In this document: in pieces, positions 7,992-16,013 of the stretch
Layout of the letters: every line of letters starts with the position of its first letter
Numbering within the stretch: the stretch's first letter is position 1
DNA from: a bacterium
GTDB taxonomy: Bacteria > CSSED10-310 > JAJRTK01
DNA: 23,982 nucleotides
Direction of reading: 5' to 3'
Assembly (NCBI GenBank): GCA_024278345.1
Contig: JAJRTK010000113.1
Location: forward strand, 1 to 23,982
Made by a program: the position numbers and the translations under genes
The notes under the pieces: generated by a model
Told to the model about the DNA's origin: nothing
The model's database searches: none
The model's input: only the letters and a program-made list of their open reading frames with translations

Positions 7992-9686
7992 TCAATCCCT
8001 GGAAAGCTCTCCTTTGAGATAGACGGATTCGGCGAAGGCCGAGCCGGGATCGGCCAGGCAGATGGTTCGGCGAAGCTCGTCCAGACTGGGGCTCTCCATC
8101 TCTGAAGCCAATGGGGAGGATCCAGTCCTGGTGAGGGCTTCGAAAAGCAGATAGGCGGTATTGATGAGACGACGCTCGGAAAGGCCGGACAGCGGCACTT
8201 TTTCCGGTGGGAGCTCGCGGGACCCGCTGCCATGAAAGGCAACGGGAGGAAACAGAGAAGAGGAAGCGTCCGGTGGACGGTTCCGCCGTTTCCCACCCAC
8301 ATTTTTGAGCGCGGCCTGCTTTTCCCTTTGTTTCTTCTCTGTCCTGCCTTGAGTGGATGCCCCTCTCCCTTGAAGAGCGCGCAGGACACGAACCAGTAAC
8401 TGGAGCCCCCGAGAGCGCGTCCCAAGGACTGACGGCATGGCCGTGTACACCCAACCGCCGAAGGCCTGGATTTCCAGCTCTTCCCCCGGGGTCTTGGCGG
8501 CCTTGGAGAGGGCGTTTTCCACGTGGGCCAAAATGGTGCCGGCCGTCGTCAAAGCCTGCTCTGGGTGGCCGCCGGCACGATCCCGGCCAAACAGGGCCAG
8601 GGCCAGGCAAATATGGGCTACCGCCGACTGGGGATCGAGATCCAGGGCACGTTGCAAGCTCGCCATGGCCAGCTCCAGATCACCCACCAGAAGAGCCGCC
8701 TTGCCGTGCGCCGCCGCCAAAATCGGATCGCCTTTCCACTTTCTCACCGCCTGCTCAAGGAAAAAGACCGCCTCGTGGTAGCGACCCGTATGGAGCAGCA
8801 AAGCCGCCGCCCTACGCCACTGGCCCGGAGAATCCGGTTCTTCCGACAATTGGATCAAGGCCTCGTCAACGGCGGCACCAAGACCATGACGAGCTACAAA
8901 AGCACGGCTCGGCCGGTAGATGATTCCATCCGGCTCGAAATGGGTTACCGCCCCTTCACCCAAGGTTTCCCGAAAGCGGTGCTCCGTCAGGTTGTGGAGG
9001 ACGTTCTGCACAAAGCTCCCCACCAGCTCGCGCCGGACAAAAAGCTCGCCCAGAAGATGCTCTCCCGCCGTGCCGAAAGCCGACTGAGCCCCGAAGAAGA
9101 CCTGTTGCTCGAGCTCGAAGGCGATCCGAATATAGGAGGCGATGGTCTGAAACGACTCGAAGGATATCCCAAGCTCCATGCCCCGCTCGCAAAGTCCGAT
9201 GATCTTCGCGTCGTACCCGGTAAAAAGAGCTTCCCCACCCTCCTCCAACGGCTCCACCAATCGCGATTCCCGGTATTCCGCCAAATGCTCCGAACCAATC
9301 CCCGTCCGCCTCAGGAGCTCCCCGGCTGGGATCCGCGGTGCATGGAGCCGCCCGGGGTTCGAGGCCAACCGCATCATTCGGCGGCCCAGAGATTCTGAAA
9401 GGGTGAGAGACTCGATGCGGCCCAGATCGAACTCGAACACTTCGAAAACCTGCCGGATCGTCTCCAGCGGAAGGTGGTGCTCTTCACGAAGAAGCCGGAT
9501 CTGGCGCAGCAATCGAACCTGCTCCGGAGTGTAGAGGCCTCGGGCTGGGGATTTGGGGACGAGTCCCTGCCGGACGTAGTGATGTATAAGCTCCTTGGAG
9601 ACGCCGCTCTGATCGGCGACCTCGCTGATCTTGAGAGCCGGCGCCACAGAAGTCGGATTCGCGGTTGCGTGATGGAGCATCGCCAT
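7992..9686 (-). CDS. MerR-family transcriptional regulator fused to TPR region
   Basis: From the chosen ATG this is 564 residues. A MerR-type winged helix lies near the N-terminus (about 18-85: LKISEVADQSGVSKELIHHY, then GLYTPEQVRLLRQI). A middle region follows without a known effector motif. Then come TPR-like helices (AAALLLHTGRYHEAVFFLEQA and AMASLQRALDLDPQSAVAH) and a basic, proline-rich insert before a last helical segment. The reading frame stays open upstream to 9935 but runs through a repeat copy and a promoter, so I chose 9686; 9680 is also possible and has better spacing to AGGGAA. No effector-binding cysteine set is seen, so the signal could be a protein or small molecule read by the TPRs. 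It heads a minus-strand block and probably controls itself and the genes after it. Confidence 0.85.
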   Translation of the reverse strand: MAMLHHATANPTSVAPALKISEVADQSGVSKELIHHYVRQGLVPKSPARGLYTPEQVRLLRQIRLLREEHHLPLETIRQVFEVFEFDLGRIESLTLSESLGRRMMRLASNPGRLHAPRIPAGELLRRTGIGSEHLAEYRESRLVEPLEEGGEALFTGYDAKIIGLCERGMELGISFESFQTIASYIRIAFELEQQVFFGAQSAFGTAGEHLLGELFVRRELVGSFVQNVLHNLTEHRFRETLGEGAVTHFEPDGIIYRPSRAFVARHGLGAAVDEALIQLSEEPDSPGQWRRAAALLLHTGRYHEAVFFLEQAVRKWKGDPILAAAHGKAALLVGDLELAMASLQRALDLDPQSAVAHICLALALFGRDRAGGHPEQALTTAGTILAHVENALSKAAKTPGEELEIQAFGGWVYTAMPSVLGTRSRGLQLLVRVLRALQGRGASTQGRTEKKQREKQAALKNVGGKRRNRPPDASSSLFPPVAFHGSGSRELPPEKVPLSGLSERRLINTAYLLFEALTRTGSSPLASEMESPSLDELRRTICLADPGSAFAESVYLKGELSRD

Positions 9687-9724
9687 TGCTTCCCTGTTGC
9701 ATAACGCATTACATGATTCTGGGT

Positions 9725-9755
9725 AATCTATTTCACGAACGTTTCTTTCTGTCAA
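9725..9755 (-). promoter_or_regulatory. Putative MerR-type promoter (19-base spacer)
   Basis: On the minus strand TTGACA (9750-9755) is separated by 19 bases from TAGATT (9725-9730), about 40 bases upstream of the regulator's ATG. MerR-controlled promoters typically have an over-long 19-20 base spacer that the regulator untwists. The spacer is centred near AACGTT but has no clean dyad. The -35 match is perfect and the -10 match moderate. Confidence 0.5.
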
Positions 9756-9879
9756 TAGCGGGGAGAGGATTCTTTTTTTCACTGGCAGGGCATTTTGGGA
9801 ATTTCGGGCGCTGGGATTCCAGGAACCACAAGAATCAGAGCCAGCGGGCAACGGGATCGTGTCGGTGGATGATTCGTTC

Positions 9880-9943
9880 GCAGCGGTGAATTTGGCGAGC
9901 AGCGGGAGCGGACGCGACCGATGGGAGCGGAACACAACACAAG
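9880..9943 (+). repeat. Dispersed hairpin repeat, copy R2
   Basis: The core GATGGGAGCGGAACACAAC lies at about 9919-9938. It is preceded by AGCGGTGAATTTGGCGAGC and AGCGGGAGCGGACGCGACC, nearly matching copy R3. Only a weak CGG...CCG pairing is seen at the hairpin position. It lies between the divergent regulator and MMPL exporter genes and faces the exporter, 89 bases before its start. Confidence 0.8.
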
Positions 9944-10027
9944 AGAAGATGGCGTCTTTCCAATTGCGCGTTGCAGCACGTGGGAGTAGGGTTTCACCGT
10001 TTTGAAATTCTCTCCTAGGACGAACGC

Positions 10028-12382
10028 ATGTTGAACCGGATCCTGGAAATCATCTGTCGCTCCTCGGCCCGTCATCCATTCCGTTGGCTTCTGGTCACGG
10101 CGCTATTGTCGATTCCCGCTGTCAGTGAATTGGGACGGCTGAAGATCGATACCAACCTCAAGAGGCTGTTGCCGGAGGAGAGTCGGGCGGTTCTCGCCAG
10201 CGAGGAGCTTGAGAAGCTCGTGGGCGATGGTGGCCATTTCAGCATGATCTTTGCCGGGTCCGATCACGAGGTTGTTTTCACGGCCTTGAAGGAAGCGGCC
10301 AAGCAGGTGGAGGCCATGGGGGAGGTTCAGTCGGTGACCTACCGTTATCCGCTGGATTTCATTGAGCGTTTCAAGTATTTACTCCTGCCGTCGGAGAGTC
10401 TTCAAAAGCTGTTTGACACGCTGGTGCGGTGGAAGGATGAGGCAAGCCCCTTTGGGTTGAAGCTGGATTCCGGAGGTGGTGGTGCGTCCGATGACGAGGC
10501 CCGGGAGCGCCTGGACGACTACGAGTCGTTTACGGAGTTTCATCAGAGCGAGGATGGCACCCAGATGGGGATGCTGATTCGTGCAAAGAAGGGTGCGACA
10601 AGCTTGGGAGCCACCAGGAAGCTGTTTCGGAAGCTCGATGCATTGGCGCAAAAGGTGGCGAAGTCCCACGCTGTTTGGGGCGGAGTGAGCGGTTCGCTCA
10701 GAAACAAGGTGGACATATACGATCAGATTATCCGCGATCTGAATGTTTCAGGGACGTTTGCCCTCATCGCGATTCTGGCGACGCTTTTGGTGAGTTTTCG
10801 GAGCTTCACGGTTTTGCCGGTTCTTGTTTATCCGCTGGTCACGGGTCTTCTTTGGTCGTTCGCGCTGGTTCCGAGTCTGGTGGGCTCGTTGAACCTCATA
10901 ACGTCGTTTCTTCTGATGGTTCTTTTCGGAATGGGGATCGATTATTCGATCCACCTTGTGAAGCGTTTCCAGCAGGAGCTTTTGGATCGCGGTACGGAAG
11001 CGGCTTTGTTTGAGACCTATCGCTCCACGGGTTATTCGGTGGGCACATCGGGCCTCACGACGGCGCTATCTCTGTCGATTCTATCTTTTTCTGGTTTTCG
11101 GGGGTTTTCTGAGTTTGGCATCATCAGTGGGACGTCGCTCATGATGATCCTTGGGAGCATGTTCTTGGTCTTGCCGTCGGCACTGGTGGTGGGCGCCCGG
11201 TGGGGGCTCGTCAAGGCGTACAAATCCCACAAGCCTCAAAGCTGGAAGCTGATGCCGCCTCTCTGGTTCACCTGGGCCCTGGCGGCGGTAGTCCTAGTCG
11301 CCGCGGTTTACGCTGTCACGGGTCTGGAGTTCGATTACGATTTCGGGAACCTCAAAGTGAAGGTGGCGGCCTCCCAGGAAGTGAAAAGGCACCACCAGAA
11401 GGTGTACCATCGCGGTTCCATGTCTCCCGCGGCCCTCTATGTTGCGAAGGATATGGATGCTTTGGATAGGGGCTTGGATCTCCTTGAAGAAACGAGAAAA
11501 GAGCAGGGGGAAGACTCCATTATCGGGCGCGTTGGCAGCCTTCGGGACTATGTTCCCGGGCGGGAGGAGGCCGCCAAGCGGGTAGAGCTCTTTTCCGAGC
11601 TTCAGGATCGTCTCAAGGGTCGTTGGATTCGCCGGGTCAAGGAGGAGGACCGGAGGCGCTGGATCGAGGATGCCCGGGACTTCAAGGCGCCGCCGGCCCC
11701 GCCCACCCGTGAGGATCTGCCTGCTATGGTCCGGCGGGGACTTGAGACACGGGACGGCTCGGGAGGCTTGGTCATCGCGGTCTTTCCATCCAGGGAACGG
11801 AAGCATGGGAAGAACGCCATGGCCTTCACCAAAACCCTGTATTCCATGAAGATGCCGGCTGGAGTTCGCGGTCCCACGGGAGAAACCCCTATTTTCGCCG
11901 AAGTTTTGTGGCTTGTGACCAGTGAAGGTCCCTGGCTGGTGGCCATCACATTCTTGGGGATCTTTTTGCTCGTTCTTTTGGATCGGCGGTCGTTTTTTCA
12001 GACTCTTTGGGTGCTGATGCCCCTAGTGGCCGGCCTTCTACTGACTTTAGGAAGCATGGTGGCCCTGGGTTGGAAGCTCAATTTTTTCAATATCGTTGTG
12101 TTGCCGGCTTTATTAGGCATCTCCGTGGATCAGGGCATCCATTTCTACCGCCGGTGGCGAGAATTGGGCTGTGTGGAGACGACGCAGGATGAGCTTCTGG
12201 AACCGATCACCGCTTGTACCTTTACAACGATCATGGGGTATGCCGGCATGACGCTGGCTCATCATCCAGGATTGGAAGCCATTGGCAAGCTCGCGCTTTT
12301 GGGACTGAGCTGTTGTTGGCTCACGGCGGTGGTGCTTTTGCCGGGGCTCTTAGCTTTGCGGGAGCGCAGGCGTGACACGTGA
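10028..12382 (+). CDS. MMPL/RND-superfamily exporter
   Basis: This 784-residue protein has the duplicated RND layout. There is one N-terminal membrane segment (about 17-35), a periplasmic domain (36-240), five or six membrane segments (240-432), a second periplasmic domain (433-633) and five more segments (634-778). The proton-relay aspartates of the family are Asp305 in GMGIDYSIHLVKRF and Asp701 in LLGISVDQGIHFYRR. The overall form is like the MMPL and hopanoid-exporter (HpnN-like) group, which moves lipids to the outer membrane using the proton gradient. The cargo is not evident. AGGA lies seven bases before ATG. It is divergent from the MerR-type gene, with a repeat copy between them. The nearest downstream genes are a small broken gene and a PAP2/GtrA pair, so a lipid or envelope role is plausible. 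Confidence 0.9.
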   Translation: MLNRILEIICRSSARHPFRWLLVTALLSIPAVSELGRLKIDTNLKRLLPEESRAVLASEELEKLVGDGGHFSMIFAGSDHEVVFTALKEAAKQVEAMGEVQSVTYRYPLDFIERFKYLLLPSESLQKLFDTLVRWKDEASPFGLKLDSGGGGASDDEARERLDDYESFTEFHQSEDGTQMGMLIRAKKGATSLGATRKLFRKLDALAQKVAKSHAVWGGVSGSLRNKVDIYDQIIRDLNVSGTFALIAILATLLVSFRSFTVLPVLVYPLVTGLLWSFALVPSLVGSLNLITSFLLMVLFGMGIDYSIHLVKRFQQELLDRGTEAALFETYRSTGYSVGTSGLTTALSLSILSFSGFRGFSEFGIISGTSLMMILGSMFLVLPSALVVGARWGLVKAYKSHKPQSWKLMPPLWFTWALAAVVLVAAVYAVTGLEFDYDFGNLKVKVAASQEVKRHHQKVYHRGSMSPAALYVAKDMDALDRGLDLLEETRKEQGEDSIIGRVGSLRDYVPGREEAAKRVELFSELQDRLKGRWIRRVKEEDRRRWIEDARDFKAPPAPPTREDLPAMVRRGLETRDGSGGLVIAVFPSRERKHGKNAMAFTKTLYSMKMPAGVRGPTGETPIFAEVLWLVTSEGPWLVAITFLGIFLLVLLDRRSFFQTLWVLMPLVAGLLLTLGSMVALGWKLNFFNIVVLPALLGISVDQGIHFYRRWRELGCVETTQDELLEPITACTFTTIMGYAGMTLAHHPGLEAIGKLALLGLSCCWLTAVVLLPGLLALRERRRDT

Positions 12383-12474
12383 GCGAGATCGGTGGCGAAG
12401 AGAGTGGACTTTCGGCCTGTGGCAACCTTAGGGGAGGATCGGTCTGTCCTTCGAGTGGGACGATTTGCAGGTCG

Positions 12475-12483
12475 AAAGGAGGT
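12475..12483 (+). promoter_or_regulatory. Strong ribosome binding site for the small broken gene
   Basis: AAAGGAGGT ends seven bases before ATG at 12491. It is one of the best Shine-Dalgarno matches in the window and fixes the start of the small gene, rather than GTG starts at 12379 or 12392. Confidence 0.7.
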
Positions 12484-12490
12484 CTTGAGA

Positions 12491-12696
12491 ATGAAAGGGA
12501 AGGACGCGGGCGCCTTAACCATCGATATCCGAGGCGCCGTAGAGGATCTCGGAACCCGTCGGGTCGTGGAGGAAGTAGGGCTCGCGGGTTGCTAGAAGTA
12601 GGGCTTTCGCGCTTCGTGGAAGAGGTCGGCGTTGAACGGATGGAGCGAGAGTTGAGTCGGCTTCGTCAGGAGCCAGGGGACCCGAAAAAAGAGTGA
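12491..12696 (+). pseudogene. Small helical-repeat gene, apparently frameshifted
   Basis: The first frame starts MKGKDAGALTIDIRGAVEDL, reads RRVVEEVGLA and stops at TAG 12593-12595. The -1 frame then continues the same kind of sequence: LLEVGLSRFVEEVGVERMER, then ELSRLRQEPGDPKKE, ending at 12696. Put together, these form nine-residue units like RxVEEVGLx, with one Glu missing at the joint. This is what loss of about four bases near 12583-12592 would leave. Such repeated VEEVG helices are seen at the tails of Rpn/PD-(D/E)XK-type transposase proteins, but the match is only a resemblance. No slippery heptamer is seen, so programmed frameshifting is unlikely. It follows the exporter by 108 bases. 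Confidence 0.55.
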
Positions 12697-12741
12697 ACGG
12701 GCGAGGGCTGGGGTGGTGGCGAATATTGCGGAGACTGTAAG

Positions 12742-13704
12742 TTGAAAGTTGTTGGGTGTTTAAAGAATTCACAGGACCGTTGGCCTTGGATCGCTCTTGT
12801 TCTCTTTCCGGGGCACCTGCTTTTTGCCGCGGTCACTGTAGGAGCGCGACCGGAGCATCTGGTCATCGATGCTCTTTTCCTGGTTCTTGCATGGTCTGGG
12901 AAGTGGGGGAGAAAGGTCTCTCTGGGAACCCTTCCTATCTGGCTCGTGGCTGTTGCCTATGAGAACCAGATCTTTCTTTTGCCTTTTCGAGGTTCTATTC
13001 ACATCGGCAGCCTCCATTCCCTGGAGCTCCTGTTCTTCGGCGTTCCTTTTGAAGGTCATCGACAGATCCTCGCGGACTTTTTTTTAAGGCACACTTGGCC
13101 CTCAGTGGACCTCGTTACGGGGTTCGCCTACATGACCTACCTGTTCGAGCCGATGCTCTTGACTCTCTACTTCCTGTGGCGGGCTCCGGTACGGGCGGCT
13201 CGGCTCGCGTGGGCCTTTTTGCTGGTCAATCTCATGGGGATCGCCACGTACATCCTGCTCCCGGCGGCACCTCCTTGGTATGTCCAGCAGTACGGCATGG
13301 GGCCGGCCATCTTGACGGCACCCCCAAGTCCGGCCGGCGCCGCGGCCTTCGATGCGCTTGTGGGGATTCCCTACTTCGCCTCATTCTACGCAAGGAGCGC
13401 CAACGTCTTTGGTGCGCTGCCTTCTCTCCACGCGGCCTATCCGGTACTTTGCCTGCTTTCGGTTTGGGGGCTGGGGGTCTCCTGGCTCGTAGGGACTTCG
13501 CTCTTTGCCCTTCTTGTGGGCTTCTCGGCAGTCTATCTTCGGCACCACTACGTCATCGACGTCTTGATGGGGTGGGCTTACGCCGGCGTGGCCTTTGCCG
13601 TGGTGTGGCAACTTGTGCGTCGCTTTGCCATGGTCAATCCCGAAGGACCGTCTGCTGCCGCCATCGATGACCCAGCCATGCAACTGACGGGGGAAGAGAG
13701 ATGA
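12742..13704 (+). CDS. PAP2-superfamily membrane protein, inositol phosphorylceramide synthase (AUR1)-like
   Basis: The 320-residue integral membrane protein has about seven or eight hydrophobic segments. It carries PAP2-family catalytic motifs: LLPAAPPWY (172-180), ALPSLHAAYP (225-234, His230) and YLRHHYVIDVLMG (265-277, His269 and Asp273). In AUR1 and relatives these residues transfer a phospho-alcohol head group between lipids. In simple PAP2 enzymes they hydrolyse lipid phosphates. The PPW motif and length favour the AUR1-like branch. The start codon is TTG, with GGAGA seven bases upstream. The stop overlaps the next gene's start as ATGA, so the GtrA gene is translationally coupled. A role in making or recycling an envelope glycolipid is inferred. 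Confidence 0.85.
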   Translation: MKVVGCLKNSQDRWPWIALVLFPGHLLFAAVTVGARPEHLVIDALFLVLAWSGKWGRKVSLGTLPIWLVAVAYENQIFLLPFRGSIHIGSLHSLELLFFGVPFEGHRQILADFFLRHTWPSVDLVTGFAYMTYLFEPMLLTLYFLWRAPVRAARLAWAFLLVNLMGIATYILLPAAPPWYVQQYGMGPAILTAPPSPAGAAAFDALVGIPYFASFYARSANVFGALPSLHAAYPVLCLLSVWGLGVSWLVGTSLFALLVGFSAVYLRHHYVIDVLMGWAYAGVAFAVVWQLVRRFAMVNPEGPSAAAIDDPAMQLTGEER

Positions 13705-14180
13705 AAGGCCTGGCCCGGCAAGATCTTCCCACGGAGGAACAGGGGGAACAGGGGCTATGGCTCTTGGTGAAGAATGCGATCTCCGCCGTGACGGCGACGG
13801 GAAGCGACTTCGCTCTGGTTGTCGTCCTGGTTTCCGGCGCGAAGTTCCAGCCTGCCACGGCCACGGCCTTGGGCTGTGTGCTGGGGGCGGTGGTCAACTA
13901 CTCCATGAACCGGACTTGGACCTTCCAGACTTCGGGCTCGGTTCGTCTCGAAGCCATACGCTATGCCCTGGTCAGCGGATCGAGCCTGCTTCTCAACGCA
14001 AGTGGCGTGCAGCTTCTCTGGAAGGCGGGGACCGACTATCGCGTGGCCTGGTGGCTGACCAGAATCGTGGTTTTCCTGGGCTGGAACTACCCCCTCCACC
14101 GCTATTACGTCTTCAACGACTCCCGCTGGAGTGGAAAAGTGGCTCGTGCTTTTCGCCTAGGACGTAATTTTCAGAAATAG
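13701..14180 (+). CDS. GtrA-family membrane protein
   Basis: At 159 residues this has the usual GtrA length, with four membrane segments (roughly 32-48, 54-70, 88-110, 118-138). It carries the family signature VNYSMNRTWTF near the end of segment 2. GtrA-like proteins are thought to flip polyprenyl-linked sugars or otherwise help surface polysaccharide and teichoic-acid glycosylation. Its start overlaps the PAP2 stop (ATGA) and GAAGAGAG lies just upstream. It converges on the ATP-grasp gene, overlapping its 3' end by 10 bases. No glycosyltransferase partner is in the window. Confidence 0.85.
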   Translation: MKGLARQDLPTEEQGEQGLWLLVKNAISAVTATGSDFALVVVLVSGAKFQPATATALGCVLGAVVNYSMNRTWTFQTSGSVRLEAIRYALVSGSSLLLNASGVQLLWKAGTDYRVAWWLTRIVVFLGWNYPLHRYYVFNDSRWSGKVARAFRLGRNFQK

Positions 14181-15415
14181 TGGAGCAACTCCCGGACCTG
14201 CCGGGCGTCGTGGGCAATTTGGTCAGGGTTGGCGTGGAGCAAGTAGATTTCGTAGCTCTTGGTATCCATGTCCCGCGTTTTGGGAAGAGGCAGGCCAGGA
14301 GGCTTGATGAAGCCCACGTCGAAGAAGGATGGCAGGGCTTGAACTTCGTCAATGCCGTGAACCCCCGAAATATGTGGCAAATTTTTGGGCTGGATACCGC
14401 TGATGATCCGCGCCTGAAGGCGGTCGTACTTTTCGTAGGAGAGATCGTCGATGCTTAGGGGAAGCTCAGCCATGTAGTGGCAAGCAGCCAACTCGAAGAG
14501 GCTCCGCTCGTGGAGTGCCGAGGCGAGCATCGGCTGGTTTCCTCCGGCGAACCGGGCGCCCACTTCGATGAGGCACGGCCCCAGCTCATCCAGCTTGAGC
14601 TCCACGTGGACCGGAGCGCGGCGGAGACCCAGGTCTTCCACAACTTGCCCGGCATACTTGGCCAGAGGCCAAAAAACCGGATCGTAGGTGTTGACCTTGA
14701 TGGTCTCGTAATAGAGGTTTTCGATGCCGTGGCTCTCCCGCTTGTCGTAGAACCAGACATCGGTGACAAGCATCCTGCGCTCGGCATCGACGATGCCGTT
14801 GACGACGAATTCGTCGCCACCCACGTACTCTTCAAGGAGCACTTGCCCACCACCGCGACGGAAGACTTCGGCTCCTCTTAGGATCAGCTCTTCGATGTCA
14901 CGGACAAAATAGACATTTTGCGATCCGGCACCTTCCGTGGGCTTGACGACGATGGGCCACCGGCCAAGTTGCGCCTGAAACTCAAGAGCCTCTTCCTCGT
15001 TTCCCGCCAGGCGCGATGCGTTGATCCGAACGCTGGACTGCTCCCTGAGCCAGGATTTCATGTCCCACTTATTCCGGAAGCGGTGGATGACTTCCGGGCT
15101 ATTCCAATCAAGGCCCAGGGCTTCGCCGACGCGGGCGCCAATCTCGATGGTCATTTCATCCCAGGGAACGATTCCCTCAAGAGGCTCCGGCCAATCGATC
15201 CGGATCCGATTCGCCAGTGCTTCGACGCTGGGGAACTCCGCCAGGAGATACTCGTCAATGAAGTAGCTACCCAAAGATTCGGCAAAGATGTGGTGAAAGC
15301 CGTGGTAGTATTTCTCCGAGGTGAAGATAGCGATGGCCTGCCGCTCGTAGCGGCCCAGGAACTCAATGATGGCCGAACAATAGTTCGAAACGGGGTCGAG
15401 AACGATGTATGCCAT
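14171..15415 (-). CDS. ATP-grasp carboxylate-amine ligase-like protein
   Basis: This 414-residue protein has an N-terminal pre-ATP-grasp Rossmann-like domain (1-110) and then an ATP-grasp fold. ATP-binding lysines are likely Lys116 or Lys120 and Lys158 in IVVKPTEGAGSQNV. The hinge is LLEEYVGGDEFVVNG (193-207). Metal ligands are Glu272 in HVELKL and Glu284 in LIEVGARFAGGNQ. The family joins a carboxylate to an amine through an acyl phosphate, as in L-amino-acid ligases of the BacD type. The substrates cannot be read from the sequence. It lies 72 bases after the release-factor-like gene on the same strand and may end that operon. A repeat copy sits directly before its ATG, so GGCGGAAG is the probable ribosome site. 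Confidence 0.85.
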   Translation of the reverse strand: MAYIVLDPVSNYCSAIIEFLGRYERQAIAIFTSEKYYHGFHHIFAESLGSYFIDEYLLAEFPSVEALANRIRIDWPEPLEGIVPWDEMTIEIGARVGEALGLDWNSPEVIHRFRNKWDMKSWLREQSSVRINASRLAGNEEEALEFQAQLGRWPIVVKPTEGAGSQNVYFVRDIEELILRGAEVFRRGGGQVLLEEYVGGDEFVVNGIVDAERRMLVTDVWFYDKRESHGIENLYYETIKVNTYDPVFWPLAKYAGQVVEDLGLRRAPVHVELKLDELGPCLIEVGARFAGGNQPMLASALHERSLFELAACHYMAELPLSIDDLSYEKYDRLQARIISGIQPKNLPHISGVHGIDEVQALPSFFDVGFIKPPGLPLPKTRDMDTKSYEIYLLHANPDQIAHDARQVRELLHYF

Positions 15416-15427
15416 GGATCTTCCGCC

Positions 15428-15475
15428 GGGTTGGATTCCGCTCCTATCTCTCGCCCTCTCTTCGGCAGCGAAAAC
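15428..15475 (-). repeat. Dispersed hairpin repeat, copy R4 (degenerate)
   Basis: On the minus strand it reads TCGCTGCCGAAGAGAGGGCG, then GATAGGAGCGGAATCCAAC (core reverse complement about 15430-15447). It diverges from the other copies (GATAGGAGCGG, then AATCCAAC), and only a weak TCGC...GCGA pairing is possible. It faces the ATP-grasp gene, 15 bases from its ATG. Confidence 0.55.
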
Positions 15476-15487
15476 TAGGACGTCTGG

Positions 15488-15967
15488 CTATTGAGGAAAC
15501 TGGCGAATGGGTTGCCTCTGTTTCTTTTTTTCGGAGTGATGTTTCTTGCCCTGAAGCCGCCGCTCCCGACTGGCCCGGCTCGGGCGGGTCGGCCGCCGCT
15601 TCTTGGGAACGAAGTTGAGTTCTTTGAGTTTGCGGATGAGTCGATGGAAAGCCTCTCGGAGATTCGCTTCCCGGCTCGCCCGGCGGGTTGCTACGACGAT
15701 CGTGCCGCTGGGAGGGTGAACCAGCCGCACCCCGGTTTCAACCTTGTTCCGCCGCTGGCCTCCGGGCCCACTCCCCCGGGTCGCTTCCACGGAGACGATC
15801 TTCTGGAGCGCCTCAAGGGATGTTTCGTATGGCGGTCTTTTTGCGGAAAGAGCCACGGCATTGGGCTTTTTTTTTGAGGCTGCCGCCCACTCCCGGTCGG
15901 CTTTGGCGGGGGGTTGGACCTGGCAGTCGCGGATTGTTTCCCGTTGGTTGCCGGAAGCGCGGGTCAT
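15488..15967 (-). CDS. Peptide chain release factor-like protein (GGQ domain, ArfB-like)
   Basis: The 159-residue protein has the class I release-factor catalytic motif SGPGGQRRNK (66-75, GGQ at 69-71). It is followed by VETGVRLVHPPSGTIV and a very basic tail (KKRRPTRPSRASRERR, then KKHHSEKKKQRQ). There is no stop-codon-reading domain, so it should act like ArfB/YaeJ. That protein hydrolyses peptidyl-tRNA on stalled ribosomes using the basic tail to sense an empty mRNA channel. The frame is open upstream to 16492, but a longer form would run through the neighbouring small gene. ATG 15967 has AGGA eight bases upstream and is the likely start. The first 40 residues are not part of the domain. 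It lies 46 bases after the small membrane gene. Confidence 0.85.
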   Translation of the reverse strand: MTRASGNQRETIRDCQVQPPAKADREWAAASKKKPNAVALSAKRPPYETSLEALQKIVSVEATRGSGPGGQRRNKVETGVRLVHPPSGTIVVATRRASREANLREAFHRLIRKLKELNFVPKKRRPTRPSRASRERRLQGKKHHSEKKKQRQPIRQFPQ

Positions 15968-16013
15968 ACCCTGTTCCTCATAAGCTCTGCCAGTGGGGTG
16001 AGAGGCCCCCAGA

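Noticed and set aside
9919-9938. GGAAC in the repeat core read as an ECF sigma -35 element
   Set aside because: No consistent -10 element follows at fixed spacing in the five copies, and the distance to genes varies from 15 to over 200 bases.
12379-12490. GTG at 12379 overlapping the exporter stop (GTGA) as the start of a 105-residue gene
   Set aside because: The first 65 residues are Arg/Gly/Ser-rich without character. The better ribosome site and helical repeat belong to ATG 12491 in another frame.
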